Shown piece by piece: positions 16,594 through 25,407 of a stretch of 64,000 nucleotides of DNA (positions are counted from its first letter, which is position 1; each line of letters opens with the position of its first letter). Origin of the DNA: an uncultured Winogradskyella sp. (GTDB lineage: Bacteria > Bacteroidota > Bacteroidia > Flavobacteriales > Flavobacteriaceae). The DNA is taken from contig CAJXLB010000004.1 in assembly GCA_913055905.1 (NCBI GenBank), forward strand, positions 186,001 to 250,000, written 5' to 3'. A program made the translations under genes and the position numbers. The notes beneath the pieces were generated by a model. The model worked only from the letters and a program-made list of their open reading frames with translations. It was not told the DNA's origin and did not search any database.

Positions 16594-17241
16594 CTAAATT
16601 TTGAAAATGCTTACATCAGACATACGGTATCCCGTGTCTATTTGCGCCGTGCCATCAGTAAGAAATAATTCAGAGCTATTCTCTTCGATATGGAGTATTC
16701 CTGTAAGGTGAACGGGTTCAAAAAGTTCTGTTGCTACGATCCACTCTTTTGTTTTAAGATAAACAATTTGGTTTTTTGCAGGTGGAGGTGTATGCACGCA
16801 AGCACCAACCCATGGAACGAGCAAAAACTCATTGGCCTTTTCCTTATCGAAATTAAGAGGTAAAAGATAGCCTGATAATTCAATTGGAGTGTTGTCTAGT
16901 TCAGAATTAAAACCTTCATTTTTACGTTTGCGCATTTCCATAACCTTGGGGTATACGGTAAACAAATGCTCAAAATCTACATTTTGGGATTTCAGGTTCT
17001 GCTCAATGAGTTCCATTTGCTCTACTTCTGCAGGTATCAATTCTTTATTAGGATTACTCTTTTTTGCTCTATACCTAGCAAGTTTACCTACTTTTTGTAG
17101 CTGATTTAGATTCAACTCTTTAAAAGGGTCTTTAAAATCAAACTGAGGTTTTAAGTCATCCCACGTTATGAGTTTGTATTCCTGAGCTTCAAGAATAGGC
17201 AGGTTAAGAAAACAAAAAAGGATAAAAATAAATACTCTCAT
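16594..17241 (-). CDS. DUF3299 secreted protein linked to an ABC transporter
   Basis: 215 residues, signal peptide 1-19. The C-terminal half has the DUF3299 core: IELSGYLLPLNF, LLVPWVGACVHTPPPAKNQI and VHLTGILHI. The conserved Cys-x-His of GACVHTPP suggests a metal or redox site. It sits 4 bp downstream of an ABC permease gene and completes a three-gene operon. In gammaproteobacteria, DUF3299 genes accompany similar ABC genes in clusters implicated in zinc handling (zrg cluster of Vibrio). The same role here is inference. Confidence 0.82.
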   Translation of the reverse strand: MRVFIFILFCFLNLPILEAQEYKLITWDDLKPQFDFKDPFKELNLNQLQKVGKLARYRAKKSNPNKELIPAEVEQMELIEQNLKSQNVDFEHLFTVYPKVMEMRKRKNEGFNSELDNTPIELSGYLLPLNFDKEKANEFLLVPWVGACVHTPPPAKNQIVYLKTKEWIVATELFEPVHLTGILHIEENSSELFLTDGTAQIDTGYRMSDVSIFKI

Positions 17242-17245
17242 TGCT

Positions 17246-18520
17246 TTAGATCTTTATGGTTAAGCCGTCCGCCAATGTCTGTTTGTATGCCCTAATGGCG
17301 GGTAAGATACCAATAATGATACCAGCTATTAGAATGACCATTACTATGTATACATCGTTTAGGTTATAGCCCAGTACGTCAAGAATAATTCCAAAATGCT
17401 GTGCTAAAAAGGGTTTAGCAATCCAAAGGGCTAAGTTGAGGATAAAAAATCCAGATAAAATGCCAACTAAAACAATGGCAAAGGCTTCAACTAAAATTAG
17501 TCCAAATATATGGTTTGGCCTTGCTCCAATAGATCGTAAAACTGCCATTTCTCGGCGTCTTTGGCTCATGTTTGTTATAATGGTGGTTAGTACGCTACCT
17601 AAAGAAACTAAAAGCACTACTACAGAAATAATCATCAATATATTCTCAATGGGCTTAATTATAGTCCAGAGCTCAAGCAAAGTAACGGCAGGCATTATAG
17701 CCAGCAAAGATTCGCTGTCTTCAGTATTAATTTTTCGTTGTACGCTTGGTATATTTGGTTTTGATTTTACACCTAAGTAAAACCCTGTAATTGATTCGGG
17801 ATGCATATGCTCGTCCTCAATTCTATGGTCGTGTTCAATAGCTAAAAAATCATAGCTCTCCTGACTGGAATGATAAAAGTGTTCGTGGATACGTTCTAAA
17901 GCGTCTAAGGAAACAATTAATGCATTATCAATTGGTGTTCCTGTAGGATTGAGAATTGCACTTACCTTGAATGGGTTTTCTTTGTGGGTAGAAAAATCTT
18001 CCTTACCCATACCATGTGTTAAAACCAATTCATCATTTAAATTATAGTCAAGGTCCTTAGCGACTTTAGAGCCAACAACACATTGCATTTCAGAAATATC
18101 AAACTGTCCTTGCGATGCTGTTAATGGTACATTGGAGCCATACTTAAAGTGAGAGAACAAGTCTTCTGTAGTACCGATAACCGTATAACCTTTGTGGGAA
18201 TCACCAAGTGCAATTGGTATTGTCCAATCTATTTCAGGGTATGATTTAATGTTCTCATAAGCTTCCCAACTTATACTCTGATTTACATTTCCTTTATGAA
18301 AGACAGTGGCAAGGAGTAATGATAAATTGCCATTTGGTGCACCAACAATAAGGTCTGTTCCAGAGATGGTACTGCTAAAGCTCTCTTCTAAACTTGTAAT
18401 TATTCTTTGTATTCCCAGTAAAAGAACAATGCTTAATGCAATGGATATTATGCTAAGCAATACACTCGCTTTCCTGTTGCGTATACTTTTTATGGCCAAC
18501 TTTAAAATAATATCCTTCAT
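17246..18520 (-). CDS. FtsX/MacB-type ABC transporter permease
   Basis: 424 residues. One N-terminal membrane helix (about 18-40), a large periplasmic domain (about 45-285), then three C-terminal helices with the FtsX-domain signature SQRRREMAVLRSIGARPNHIF. This is the MacB/LolC topology used for mechanotransmission, not for channel-type import. The periplasmic domain contains a His/Asp/Glu-rich stretch EHDHRIEDEHMHPE, which could bind a metal. Start overlaps the ATPase stop (ATGA). A functional pair with that ATPase; substrate unknown. Confidence 0.88.
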   Translation of the reverse strand: MKDIILKLAIKSIRNRKASVLLSIISIALSIVLLLGIQRIITSLEESFSSTISGTDLIVGAPNGNLSLLLATVFHKGNVNQSISWEAYENIKSYPEIDWTIPIALGDSHKGYTVIGTTEDLFSHFKYGSNVPLTASQGQFDISEMQCVVGSKVAKDLDYNLNDELVLTHGMGKEDFSTHKENPFKVSAILNPTGTPIDNALIVSLDALERIHEHFYHSSQESYDFLAIEHDHRIEDEHMHPESITGFYLGVKSKPNIPSVQRKINTEDSESLLAIMPAVTLLELWTIIKPIENILMIISVVVLLVSLGSVLTTIITNMSQRRREMAVLRSIGARPNHIFGLILVEAFAIVLVGILSGFFILNLALWIAKPFLAQHFGIILDVLGYNLNDVYIVMVILIAGIIIGILPAIRAYKQTLADGLTIKI

Positions 18521-19236
18521 TCTTCAACTAAAGCCTTTGTATTGTGGAATGTCATTTTCCCATTATCCAAATGTGCGACCTTAGTAAAATTAGAGGCCAA
18601 TCTATCATCATGACTTACAAAAATCAAGGTTGCTTTATTTTTGGAGCATTCCTCTAGTAATAACTTAAGAAAATCTATTTGGGAATGAGCATCAAGTGCA
18701 GAAGTAGGTTCATCTGCAATTAGAATTTCTGGACTTCCAATAAGCGCTCTGCATGCTGCTACACGCTGTTGCTGCCCAAGACTTAACTCTGTGGGTCTTT
18801 TGTTCAAAATTTCATGATCGGAAAGGCCGACAGATTTTAACAAACGCCTAGCCTCGATTTCAACATCTTTCTCGGAGGATCCTATTTTTTCAGCTCTAAG
18901 TCTTGAGAAACGACATGGTAAGATTACATTTTCTATAACGTTTAAATAGGGTAGTAAATTAAACATTTGAAATATATACCCAATATGATGCGCCCTAAAC
19001 ACATCGCGATTTTTGCTTTTAAGGTCATTAAGGTTTTGTCCGAGTATTTTTATGTTTCCTGAATTGGGTGTAAGGATTCCGGCCAATAAGCTTAATAACG
19101 TGCTTTTTCCGCTTCCACTTTTTCCTTGGATAAAAAGACTTGTATTTTTTTCAAGATTAAGATGGTCTATATCCAACAGAATATCATTAGCGTCGGGCCA
19201 TTTAAATTTAAGATTTTCTATACGAATAGCATCCAT
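18517..19236 (-). CDS. ABC transporter ATP-binding protein (MacB/LolD class)
   Basis: 239 residues from ATG 19236 (MDAIRIENLKFKW); an upstream TTG-type extension of 17 residues does not resemble the family. Walker A GKSGSGKST, Q-loop GYIFQMFNLLPYLNV, signature LSLGQQQRVAACRALI (LSLGQ in place of LSGGQ), Walker B ILIADEPTSALD and H-loop FVSHDDR. First gene of the operon with the FtsX-type permease and the DUF3299 protein. Confidence 0.92.
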   Translation of the reverse strand: MDAIRIENLKFKWPDANDILLDIDHLNLEKNTSLFIQGKSGSGKSTLLSLLAGILTPNSGNIKILGQNLNDLKSKNRDVFRAHHIGYIFQMFNLLPYLNVIENVILPCRFSRLRAEKIGSSEKDVEIEARRLLKSVGLSDHEILNKRPTELSLGQQQRVAACRALIGSPEILIADEPTSALDAHSQIDFLKLLLEECSKNKATLIFVSHDDRLASNFTKVAHLDNGKMTFHNTKALVEE

Positions 19237-19321
19237 ATAACAAAAATAACGACTCCCACGTTTTACACTATGCCTTTTCAGAAGCAATTAACATTAAAAG
19301 AAGGAAAGCTAGATTGGAACC

Positions 19322-20056
19322 TTAGCTCATATGACGATAAACGTCCTCAAAAGGAACCCTAAAGCGTGGCCCATAAATACCTTTGGCTTCATCTCTAATA
19401 CCGCAGCCAATTACCATATTAATTTCAGCGCCTCTGGGTAGATTCAAAATCTTTTTAACGCGAATGGTGTCACTTCCTTCCATGGGGCAGGTATCATAAC
19501 CAATAGCCGCCATGGAAATCATAAAATTTTGTGCTGCTAGTCCGGCGCTTTTGTGTGCTACGATGCGCATATCACTCAGACGGGTTTGGCGGTATATTGG
19601 CCTGAATAATCCAACCACCTGAAATGCCCAGTACTTTAGGAATCCCAAAATTCCAAAAATGTCAAAATAAATTGTTGGTATAACTTTGGAATAGTAATCA
19701 GTTGCTTGCTTTTTTCGTTTTAGCATCCTGTCACTTAGGTTTGGTTTGTCAAAAGCTTTATTAAGGAATGCTATATTGGCTTTGGCACGCTGGCGCCAAA
19801 GATCTTTGCGCGTTACTACTATAACAAGTTGTTGTGCTGTCTTTGCAGCATTTTGATTGAAACAGGCCTTAGCAAGTTCATTCAATTTTTCCTTGTTTGT
19901 AACATGATAAAATTCCCAAAGTTGAAGATTGCTACTTGTCGGCGCTAACGAAGCATTAACCAAACATTCTTTGACCTTTTCTGGGTCAATAGCTTCATCT
20001 GTATAGACGCGCGTTGATCGTCTGTATTTAATTGCTTCAGAAACCGTTTTTTCCAT
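19322..20056 (-). CDS. Nitroreductase-family flavoprotein
   Basis: 244 residues. FMN-binding nitroreductase fold: the phosphate-binding YRRSTRVYTDEAI near the N-terminus, LAPTSSNLQLWEF, HKSAGLAAQNFMISMAAIGYDTCPMEG and the C-terminal IGCGIRDE. An insertion of about 50 residues (around 110-160) with a hydrophobic segment IYFDIFGILGFLKYWAF distinguishes it from short nitroreductases. It reduces quinones, nitro groups or related acceptors with NAD(P)H; the physiological substrate is unknown. It lies 9 bp after the 79-aa membrane protein gene. Confidence 0.88.
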   Translation of the reverse strand: MEKTVSEAIKYRRSTRVYTDEAIDPEKVKECLVNASLAPTSSNLQLWEFYHVTNKEKLNELAKACFNQNAAKTAQQLVIVVTRKDLWRQRAKANIAFLNKAFDKPNLSDRMLKRKKQATDYYSKVIPTIYFDIFGILGFLKYWAFQVVGLFRPIYRQTRLSDMRIVAHKSAGLAAQNFMISMAAIGYDTCPMEGSDTIRVKKILNLPRGAEINMVIGCGIRDEAKGIYGPRFRVPFEDVYRHMS

Positions 20057-20065
20057 ATGTAAAGC

Positions 20066-20305
20066 TTAAAAGAGTATATCGTAAATTTGTTGTCCAACCC
20101 AATAACCAAATCCTAATGTCAATGGATACCCAACAAAAAGCCATACGTAATCCAAGACATTTATAGTTTTAAATCCTGCAAGTCCAGAATCTTTGAGAAG
20201 GCTTAAAAAGTCGTACCAGGTTTTTAAACCTAAATAATTTGCTAAGACATTTGCAATTATAGCTGTAAGTAAAATTGAAAGACCGATGATGTAAAGTCTA
20301 ATCAT
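20066..20305 (-). CDS. Small two-helix membrane protein (79 aa)
   Basis: Two membrane segments (about residues 3-22 and 52-72) with a short loop containing KTWYDFLSLL. The C-terminal helix has FVGYPLTLGFGYWVGQQIY. Unrecognised family, likely conserved in flavobacteria. Directly upstream of the nitroreductase gene, so probably co-transcribed; the pairing may mean a membrane-associated redox role. Confidence 0.65.
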   Translation of the reverse strand: MIRLYIIGLSILLTAIIANVLANYLGLKTWYDFLSLLKDSGLAGFKTINVLDYVWLFVGYPLTLGFGYWVGQQIYDILF

Positions 20306-20434
20306 AGAAGATAACGTTATTTTAACGAAGGTATGTCAATAATTCTAGAGTTTGGGCAAAAAGGAGCCTAATTACTGGTTCTCTTTGTAGGTAATTTCAT
20401 TTAAGACATTTTAATTACAACAAATAATTAAATC

Positions 20435-21049
20435 CTAATTCTTTGACGGACGACGTCTCTTTTGTCTTGGTAATGGCTCATTTTTTGGAGGCATAGTGCC
20501 GAATATAATGTCCCATAGAGGTGAGCTTACGCCATAGGCTTTATTGTCATACACGTAGTGGTGTAGGTGATGATGAGACCATAGAATATTAAAAGCATTG
20601 TTTGGAGGTTTGCGCGTATGAACAATGTAGTGGACATATAAATATCCAGCATAACCTATAAAAAAACCTGGCCAAAAGAAAAAGGTATTAATTCCCATGA
20701 TTAACCAGAATATCCCGAAAAAGATAGTGCTTAACATTATGGCCAAAGGGATTGGCATTGCCAGTAAATCCTTATCGGTTGGATGTTCATGATGAACGCC
20801 ATGAACCTTATATTGCCAGTTTCCCTCTTCTAGATAATCTTTTCCTGAGTGATATACAAACCGGTGGAATAGATATTCGACCAAAGTAAATACAAGTAGA
20901 CCAAATATTAATAATCCCACTTTTGACACAATCTGTTGGTCAATTTCTAAAAGTCCATATATAAATATAATCACGGAAATCGCCACATAGGTAGTTATTG
21001 CGGCCATTGAATTAGTTTTAGGTGCTTTATATTTTGTACTATCACCCAT
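20435..21049 (-). CDS. Sterol desaturase / fatty acid hydroxylase family protein
   Basis: 204 residues from ATG 21049 (an upstream TTG adds five residues). Four or so membrane helices and the di-iron histidine clusters of the family: HRFVYH, HGVHHEHP, and later HYIVHTRK, HHHLHHY. The metal-binding pattern is complete. Members hydroxylate or desaturate lipids (carotenoid beta-ring hydroxylase, fatty acid 2-hydroxylase, sterol oxidase). Small size and the HGVHHEHP motif resemble bacterial fatty-acid-hydroxylase-type members; the substrate is open. Confidence 0.88.
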   Translation of the reverse strand: MGDSTKYKAPKTNSMAAITTYVAISVIIFIYGLLEIDQQIVSKVGLLIFGLLVFTLVEYLFHRFVYHSGKDYLEEGNWQYKVHGVHHEHPTDKDLLAMPIPLAIMLSTIFFGIFWLIMGINTFFFWPGFFIGYAGYLYVHYIVHTRKPPNNAFNILWSHHHLHHYVYDNKAYGVSSPLWDIIFGTMPPKNEPLPRQKRRRPSKN

Positions 21050-21234
21050 TGAAACACTTATCAATTAGAGTATTTATCTCTTTCTTGGAACTATTTCTTT
21101 TCTTTATTAGGATAAAGATAAGGATTTTACAGCATTTTTATTATTGTATACTGATGGTTATTGAATATAATTCGAAATTAAATTCGTGAACAAGGTTTTC
21201 TCACAGGACCAATGATGTCTCAATGTATAGTAGG

Positions 21235-21783
21235 TTATATTGAAGATTTCAATTTATCTGCATGAAGTTTACGTAACGTCATCAATTTTGGTGTTATGAC
21301 GTAATTACAATAGCCTTGGTTTGGGTTGCGTTTGTAAAAATCCTGATGTTCGTTTTCGGCCTCATAGAAGACGTCCAAAAGACTGATTTCAGTTACAATA
21401 GGGTCTTCGTAATATTTGGCCATGGCTTTACAAACCTTTTCAGCAATGACTTTTTGCTCCTCATTATGATAGAAGATTACTGATCGATATTGCGTTCCTC
21501 TATCGGCACCTTGCCGATTCAAGGTTGTGGGATTGTGCGTAGTCATAAAAATGACCAATAGATCTTCGTACGATATCGTATTTGCATCAAATGTGATTTG
21601 TATTACTTCGGCATGCCCTGTAAGACCAGAACATATTTCCCGATAGGTAGGTCTACCAGGAACATTTCCTCCTGAGTAACCAGAGACTACGGACTCCACG
21701 CCTTTAACTTCTTGGAAAACTGCTTCCGTACACCAAAAACAGCCACCACCAACAGTAGCTTGCTCCAATTGCTTAGTCTTCAT
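21235..21783 (-). CDS. msrA: Peptide methionine sulfoxide reductase MsrA
   Basis: 182 residues. The catalytic motif GGGCFWCTEAVF has the active Cys near residue 15. YSGGNVPGRPTYREIC, GHAEVIQITFD and RGTQYRSVIFYH complete the S-form methionine sulfoxide reductase pattern. Cytoplasmic (no signal). Its start overlaps the end of msrB by 11 nt, so the two reductases of opposite stereospecificity are made together. Confidence 0.96.
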   Translation of the reverse strand: MKTKQLEQATVGGGCFWCTEAVFQEVKGVESVVSGYSGGNVPGRPTYREICSGLTGHAEVIQITFDANTISYEDLLVIFMTTHNPTTLNRQGADRGTQYRSVIFYHNEEQKVIAEKVCKAMAKYYEDPIVTEISLLDVFYEAENEHQDFYKRNPNQGYCNYVITPKLMTLRKLHADKLKSSI

Positions 21784-22234
21784 CTGTCGCTTCTTTTTGT
21801 AAGGTCATAGATTCTGAGTTTATACAGAATCTCAGCCCACTTGGTTCTGGACCATCAGGGAAAACATGGCCCAAATGGGCATCACAGGTATTACACATCA
21901 CTTCGACCCGTACCATGCCGTAGGATGTATCTTTTTCATACTTTATGGCGTTTTCTTTGATAGGCTGCGTAAAGCTTGGCCACCCAGTGCCCGAACTAAA
22001 TTTAATACTTGAGTCAAACAATGGCGTGCCACAGCAAACACAATTGTATTTGCCACTGTCGTATACAGTGCATAGTTCACCACTGTGCGGTCGCTCGGTC
22101 CCTTTTTGCCGAGTGATTCTAAATTGCTCAGGGGTTAATTCCGATTTCCATTCGGCTTCTGTTTTTTCAACGCGTTTGTCAGGTTTGGGATTACCATTAA
22201 CAGCGAAGTTTATGACATCTTTCCAGGTTAGCAT
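21773..22234 (-). CDS. msrB: Peptide methionine sulfoxide reductase MsrB
   Basis: 153 residues. Reduces methionine-R-sulfoxide. Zinc-binding Cys pairs lie in YNCVCCGTPLF and EVMCNTCDAHLGHVF. The catalytic Cys is in GLRFCINS near the C-terminus, and SGTGWPSF is conserved. No signal peptide, so cytoplasmic. First gene of the msrB-msrA pair. An N-terminal stretch of about 25 residues precedes the WKSELTPEQFRITR start of the domain. Confidence 0.96.
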   Translation of the reverse strand: MLTWKDVINFAVNGNPKPDKRVEKTEAEWKSELTPEQFRITRQKGTERPHSGELCTVYDSGKYNCVCCGTPLFDSSIKFSSGTGWPSFTQPIKENAIKYEKDTSYGMVRVEVMCNTCDAHLGHVFPDGPEPSGLRFCINSESMTLQKEATDED

Positions 22235-22348
22235 AATTTCTTTTTCATTTTTGTAAAATTAATTGAATTAAGCGGTAAACTTCTACTAAATAAATCATAA
22301 AATCAGAGAAGTAGTTTAATAGAGATAATGCATCAATTCATAGAATTG

Positions 22349-22381
22349 TTTGCTCAAAGGGTTGACAACTTTTTATCTTTG
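22349..22381 (+). promoter_or_regulatory. Promoter of the THI5-like gene (Bacteroidota type)
   Basis: TTTG at 22349-22352, then 21 nt, then TATCTTTG at 22374-22381, matching TTTG / TAnnTTTG. Lies 25 bp upstream of the ATG at 22407. Confidence 0.6.
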
Positions 22382-22406
22382 GTCTAAATGAAAGTAATGT
22401 CTTTGC

Positions 22407-23318
22407 ATGAGAACACTCAAACTCGCTTTAGATTGGAGGCCTAATACCAATCATACTGGATTTTTTATAGCAAAACATCTGGGCTTTTATGAAGAGGAGG
22501 GCTTAGATGTGGTGATAATTTCAACAGAAGAGGATAATTACAAGGTAACGCCTGCTAAAAAGGTTGAATTAGGATTGGCAGATTTTGCACTATGTCCTAT
22601 GGAAAGCTTGGTAAGTTATAGAACAAAGGATAAACCTTTTGATGCTGTAGGTATTGCTACTATTTTCCAGGAAGATATAAGTGCCATTTGCGCCTTAAGG
22701 TCAAGTGGGATAACTCGTCCTAGGGATTTAGATAATAGGATTTATGCGTCTTATAATGCGAGGTATGAGGATAAGATTGTAGAGCAGATGATTAAGAACG
22801 ACAAAGGACGAGGAAACATTACTATCAAATATCCTCAAAAGCTTGGTATTTGGGATATATTGTTAAATGGAGAGGCTGATGCTACCTGGATTTTTGTGAA
22901 TTGGGAAGGGGTAGAAGCGGAGGCTCAAGGTATGGACCTCAATTTATTCAGAATGTCTGATTATGGAATTCCTTATGGCTACTCACCAGTAGTTATGACC
23001 TCCAAGGCTAAAATAAGAGAAAACGTAACAGACTTTAAGGCCTTTTTGAGAGCTACAAAAAAAGGCTTTCAATATGCCATAAACCATGTTGAAAGTGCTG
23101 CACAGATTCTAGATTTGTATGTTTCTAAGGCAGATAAGTATGTAGACATTGTAAAAAGCCAAATAATGACCTCGCCAAGCTATGGAAATCCTGAAGAATG
23201 GGGTAAAATGGATTTGAAAAAAGTACAGACTTTTTTAGATTGGCTCCGAAAACACAAATTAGAACGCACGAAATTAAAGGCAGACCAACTAGTGACCAAT
23301 ATGTTATTTGAAGCTTAG
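22407..23318 (+). CDS. NMT1/THI5-like solute-binding-fold protein without signal peptide
   Basis: 303 residues. Opens directly with RTLKLALDWRPNTNHTGF, the hallmark of ThiY/THI5-type binding proteins, followed by FYEEEGLDVVII, ADFALCPMES and DATWIFVNWEGVEAE. The periplasmic-binding type II fold is evident, yet there is no signal peptide or lipobox and no ABC permease or ATPase gene next to it. It may be a cytoplasmic binding or enzyme-like protein of the THI5 superfamily; the yeast THI5 Cys-rich motif is not present. Ligand (pyrimidine?) is inference. Confidence 0.8.
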   Translation: MRTLKLALDWRPNTNHTGFFIAKHLGFYEEEGLDVVIISTEEDNYKVTPAKKVELGLADFALCPMESLVSYRTKDKPFDAVGIATIFQEDISAICALRSSGITRPRDLDNRIYASYNARYEDKIVEQMIKNDKGRGNITIKYPQKLGIWDILLNGEADATWIFVNWEGVEAEAQGMDLNLFRMSDYGIPYGYSPVVMTSKAKIRENVTDFKAFLRATKKGFQYAINHVESAAQILDLYVSKADKYVDIVKSQIMTSPSYGNPEEWGKMDLKKVQTFLDWLRKHKLERTKLKADQLVTNMLFEA

Positions 23319-23321
23319 GCA

Positions 23322-23352
23322 AAAAGAAAAGCCGGTTAACCCGGTTATTTTG
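23322..23352 (+). terminator. Weak terminator after the THI5-like gene
   Basis: A short GCCGG/CCGGT stem around a TTAAC loop directly after the stop, followed by TATTTTGTTCTT. Short stem and interrupted T-run, so only a modest candidate. Confidence 0.4.
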
Positions 23353-23371
23353 TTCTTAATTCTGCTAGTGT

Positions 23372-23518
23372 TTAAGCCAGTTCCGTATAAGTTGACGCCA
23401 CGATGACGATTAACATAACTAATACAGTAGATACAAATCTGGCACCAACAATAGTTAATTTATCTTTTTGAAAGATATAATCTCTACGTTTTTCATTTTT
23501 CTTCTTCACAAACTTCAT
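23372..23518 (-). CDS. Small single-pass membrane protein (48 aa)
   Basis: From ATG 23518 the product has a very basic N-terminus (MKFVKKKNEKRRDYIFQKDK) and one hydrophobic helix (about residues 25-44, RFVSTVLVMLIVIVAS), ending in TYTELA. A longer upstream frame exists but looks non-coding. Unknown function. The positive-inside pattern predicts a cytoplasmic N-terminus. Confidence 0.5.
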   Translation of the reverse strand: MKFVKKKNEKRRDYIFQKDKLTIVGARFVSTVLVMLIVIVASTYTELA

Positions 23519-23628
23519 ATCTCTTATTTTATGGTTCAACTCAATATAATATAATGAATATAAGCTATTTATGAAATTTGAGAATGCCTTTAACAAAAGA
23601 ATAATAAGAACTATTAATAGATGTTAAT

Positions 23629-24609
23629 TTAATCCTTCTCTTGTTTTTCCTTTTCTTTTTCTAGTTTTCTAAAATATCTCCTTGTAAGGAAGTTGTGTTG
23701 TAAGGCTTCCATATTTTGATCGAATTTATGCGTGCCTTTTTTTACATTTTCAAGTATTTCTTCAATCTGCTTAACAAGTTCAGGATTGGTTGACAAATAA
23801 TTTATAGCGCCATCGCCATTTTTTATTTGATCTAAAGTGGCGTTAAGGTTTGCCATCACGACTTGAATTTCTTCACTGGATCGGTGAAGGTTGCTAATGA
23901 TGTTGCGCACTTTTCTTGCTTCGGTTGAGTCGTTTAAAATGACACCTGCAACACTATTGTTAAAATTAATGGAACTTACAATCTTGTTAAGTTCCGTAAT
24001 TGACCGGTTAGCTTCAACACTTGTTAGTTTAAGATTCCTTACGGTTTCCTTTAAGTTTTGAGACATGGTTGAGTCGGAAATAAGCATCCCTAAAGTACCT
24101 TTGCCTTCATTGATGTTATTGGCAATATTTAGCAATTTAGAAATAAGCAAGGCCGCATTTTCATTTGTGCTGCTTAAGGTATTGAGCATTTCGTCAGTTC
24201 TAATTTTAGTATAGGATGCAATAAAGTCGCCATCTTTTACATTTGTTGTTCCATTTTCGCCAGGAGTTATATTCACAATAACGTTTCCAACGAGTCCGTC
24301 AGTTCCTATGGTAGCAATGGCATCGGTTTTAATATGATCAATCATTTTTTCCTCAAGAAGCATTTCAACACGGATAAGGGAATCATTTTCCATTTGGATG
24401 CGCTTTATGGTCCCTATGTTTATGCCAGAATAACGCACATTATTTCCCGGGATTAGCCCGTTGACATTGGTGAAATAAGAATTCAACGTAAAGGTCTCGG
24501 CAAAGAGATTTTGGCTTTGTCCTATAAAATAGACTGCGGTAATAAATATGGCTAATCCCGTGGTTACAAAAATGCCTAACTTCAGTTTTTCGCTTCTAGT
24601 TTTTTTCAT
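23629..24609 (-). CDS. mlaD: MlaD-type MCE-domain lipid transport protein
   Basis: About 326 residues from ATG 24609; a TTG three codons earlier is less likely. One N-terminal membrane anchor (about 12-28) and an MCE domain (about 37-115) with FTNVNGLIPGNNVRYSGINI and IGTDGLVGNVIVNITPG. A long helical C-terminus (about 130-320) is far longer than E. coli MlaD, as in MCE proteins that build tunnels. It works with the MlaF-like ATPase and MlaE-like permease encoded directly upstream to move phospholipids between membranes. Four bp or so separate it from the ATPase gene. Confidence 0.9.
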   Translation of the reverse strand: MKKTRSEKLKLGIFVTTGLAIFITAVYFIGQSQNLFAETFTLNSYFTNVNGLIPGNNVRYSGINIGTIKRIQMENDSLIRVEMLLEEKMIDHIKTDAIATIGTDGLVGNVIVNITPGENGTTNVKDGDFIASYTKIRTDEMLNTLSSTNENAALLISKLLNIANNINEGKGTLGMLISDSTMSQNLKETVRNLKLTSVEANRSITELNKIVSSINFNNSVAGVILNDSTEARKVRNIISNLHRSSEEIQVVMANLNATLDQIKNGDGAINYLSTNPELVKQIEEILENVKKGTHKFDQNMEALQHNFLTRRYFRKLEKEKEKQEKD

Positions 24610-24621
24610 CTTAGTCAACTT

Positions 24622-25398
24622 TTAATGTTTAAAGAACGCCTTGATTTTTTTGTCTTGGGCAGAAGCCAATTCATTATACGTTCCTTCGGCATAGTTTATG
24701 CCGTCTACCAATAAAATCATGCGTTCGGCTACAACACGTGCACAGTCTACATCGTGAGTTATTATGAGTGACGATGTTTTGTATTGTTTCTGGATATTTC
24801 GCATCAATTCAATAATTTCTTTTGATGTGATAGGGTCCAAGCCACTTGTTGGTTCATCGTAAAGAATGATTTTTGGTTTAAGAATTAATGTTCTTGCCAG
24901 TGCTATGCGTCTCTTCATGCCGCCAGATAATTCGGCAGGCATTAAATTTATGGCGTCCAGAAGTCCAACATTTTTTAGGGCTTCTTCTACTAAAGGCGTG
25001 GTGTCCTCGACAATGCCAAACTTGTGCTTGTGCCTTCTTAACGGAAATTCTAAATTTTCCCTTACGGTCATGGAATCATACAAAGCACTGCCTTGGAATA
25101 AAAATCCGACTTCTGTTCTGAGCTCGTCTAAATCAGAGCGGCTTAAACGCGATAGGTCACGGCCCATGATTTCTATATAGCCAGAGTCGGGTTCCATAAG
25201 TCCTATGAGGCATTTGATCATTACAGATTTCCCACTGCCTGATTTACCCATAATGACTAGGTTTTCACCTTCATATAGTTCTAAATTGAATCCTTTTAAG
25301 ACAGCATTGTCACCAAAGGATTTCATTAAATTCTCAATTTTTATAATTGGATTTCCCTTGGTGCTTTGTTTCTTCTGAATGTCATTTCTATTAGTCAT
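24622..25398 (-). CDS. mlaF: MlaF-type ABC transporter ATPase
   Basis: 258 residues. Walker A GKSGSGKSVMIKC (a Val in place of the usual Thr after GKS, seen in MlaF/Ttg2A relatives), Q-loop FLFQGSALYDSMTV, signature LSGGMKRRIALARTL, Walker B IILYDEPTSGLDP and H-loop ITHDVDCA. The SGGMKRR signature is typical of MlaF. Middle gene of mlaE-mlaF-mlaD; powers phospholipid transfer across the inner membrane. Confidence 0.93.
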   Translation of the reverse strand: MTNRNDIQKKQSTKGNPIIKIENLMKSFGDNAVLKGFNLELYEGENLVIMGKSGSGKSVMIKCLIGLMEPDSGYIEIMGRDLSRLSRSDLDELRTEVGFLFQGSALYDSMTVRENLEFPLRRHKHKFGIVEDTTPLVEEALKNVGLLDAINLMPAELSGGMKRRIALARTLILKPKIILYDEPTSGLDPITSKEIIELMRNIQKQYKTSSLIITHDVDCARVVAERMILLVDGINYAEGTYNELASAQDKKIKAFFKH

Positions 25399-25407
25399 TC
25401 TCCTAGT

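Noticed and set aside
17246..19236. Reading the ABC pair as a LolCDE lipoprotein-release system.
   Set aside because: Only one permease is present, the DUF3299 partner is not part of Lol, and the periplasmic domain carries a His-rich stretch not expected in LolC/E.
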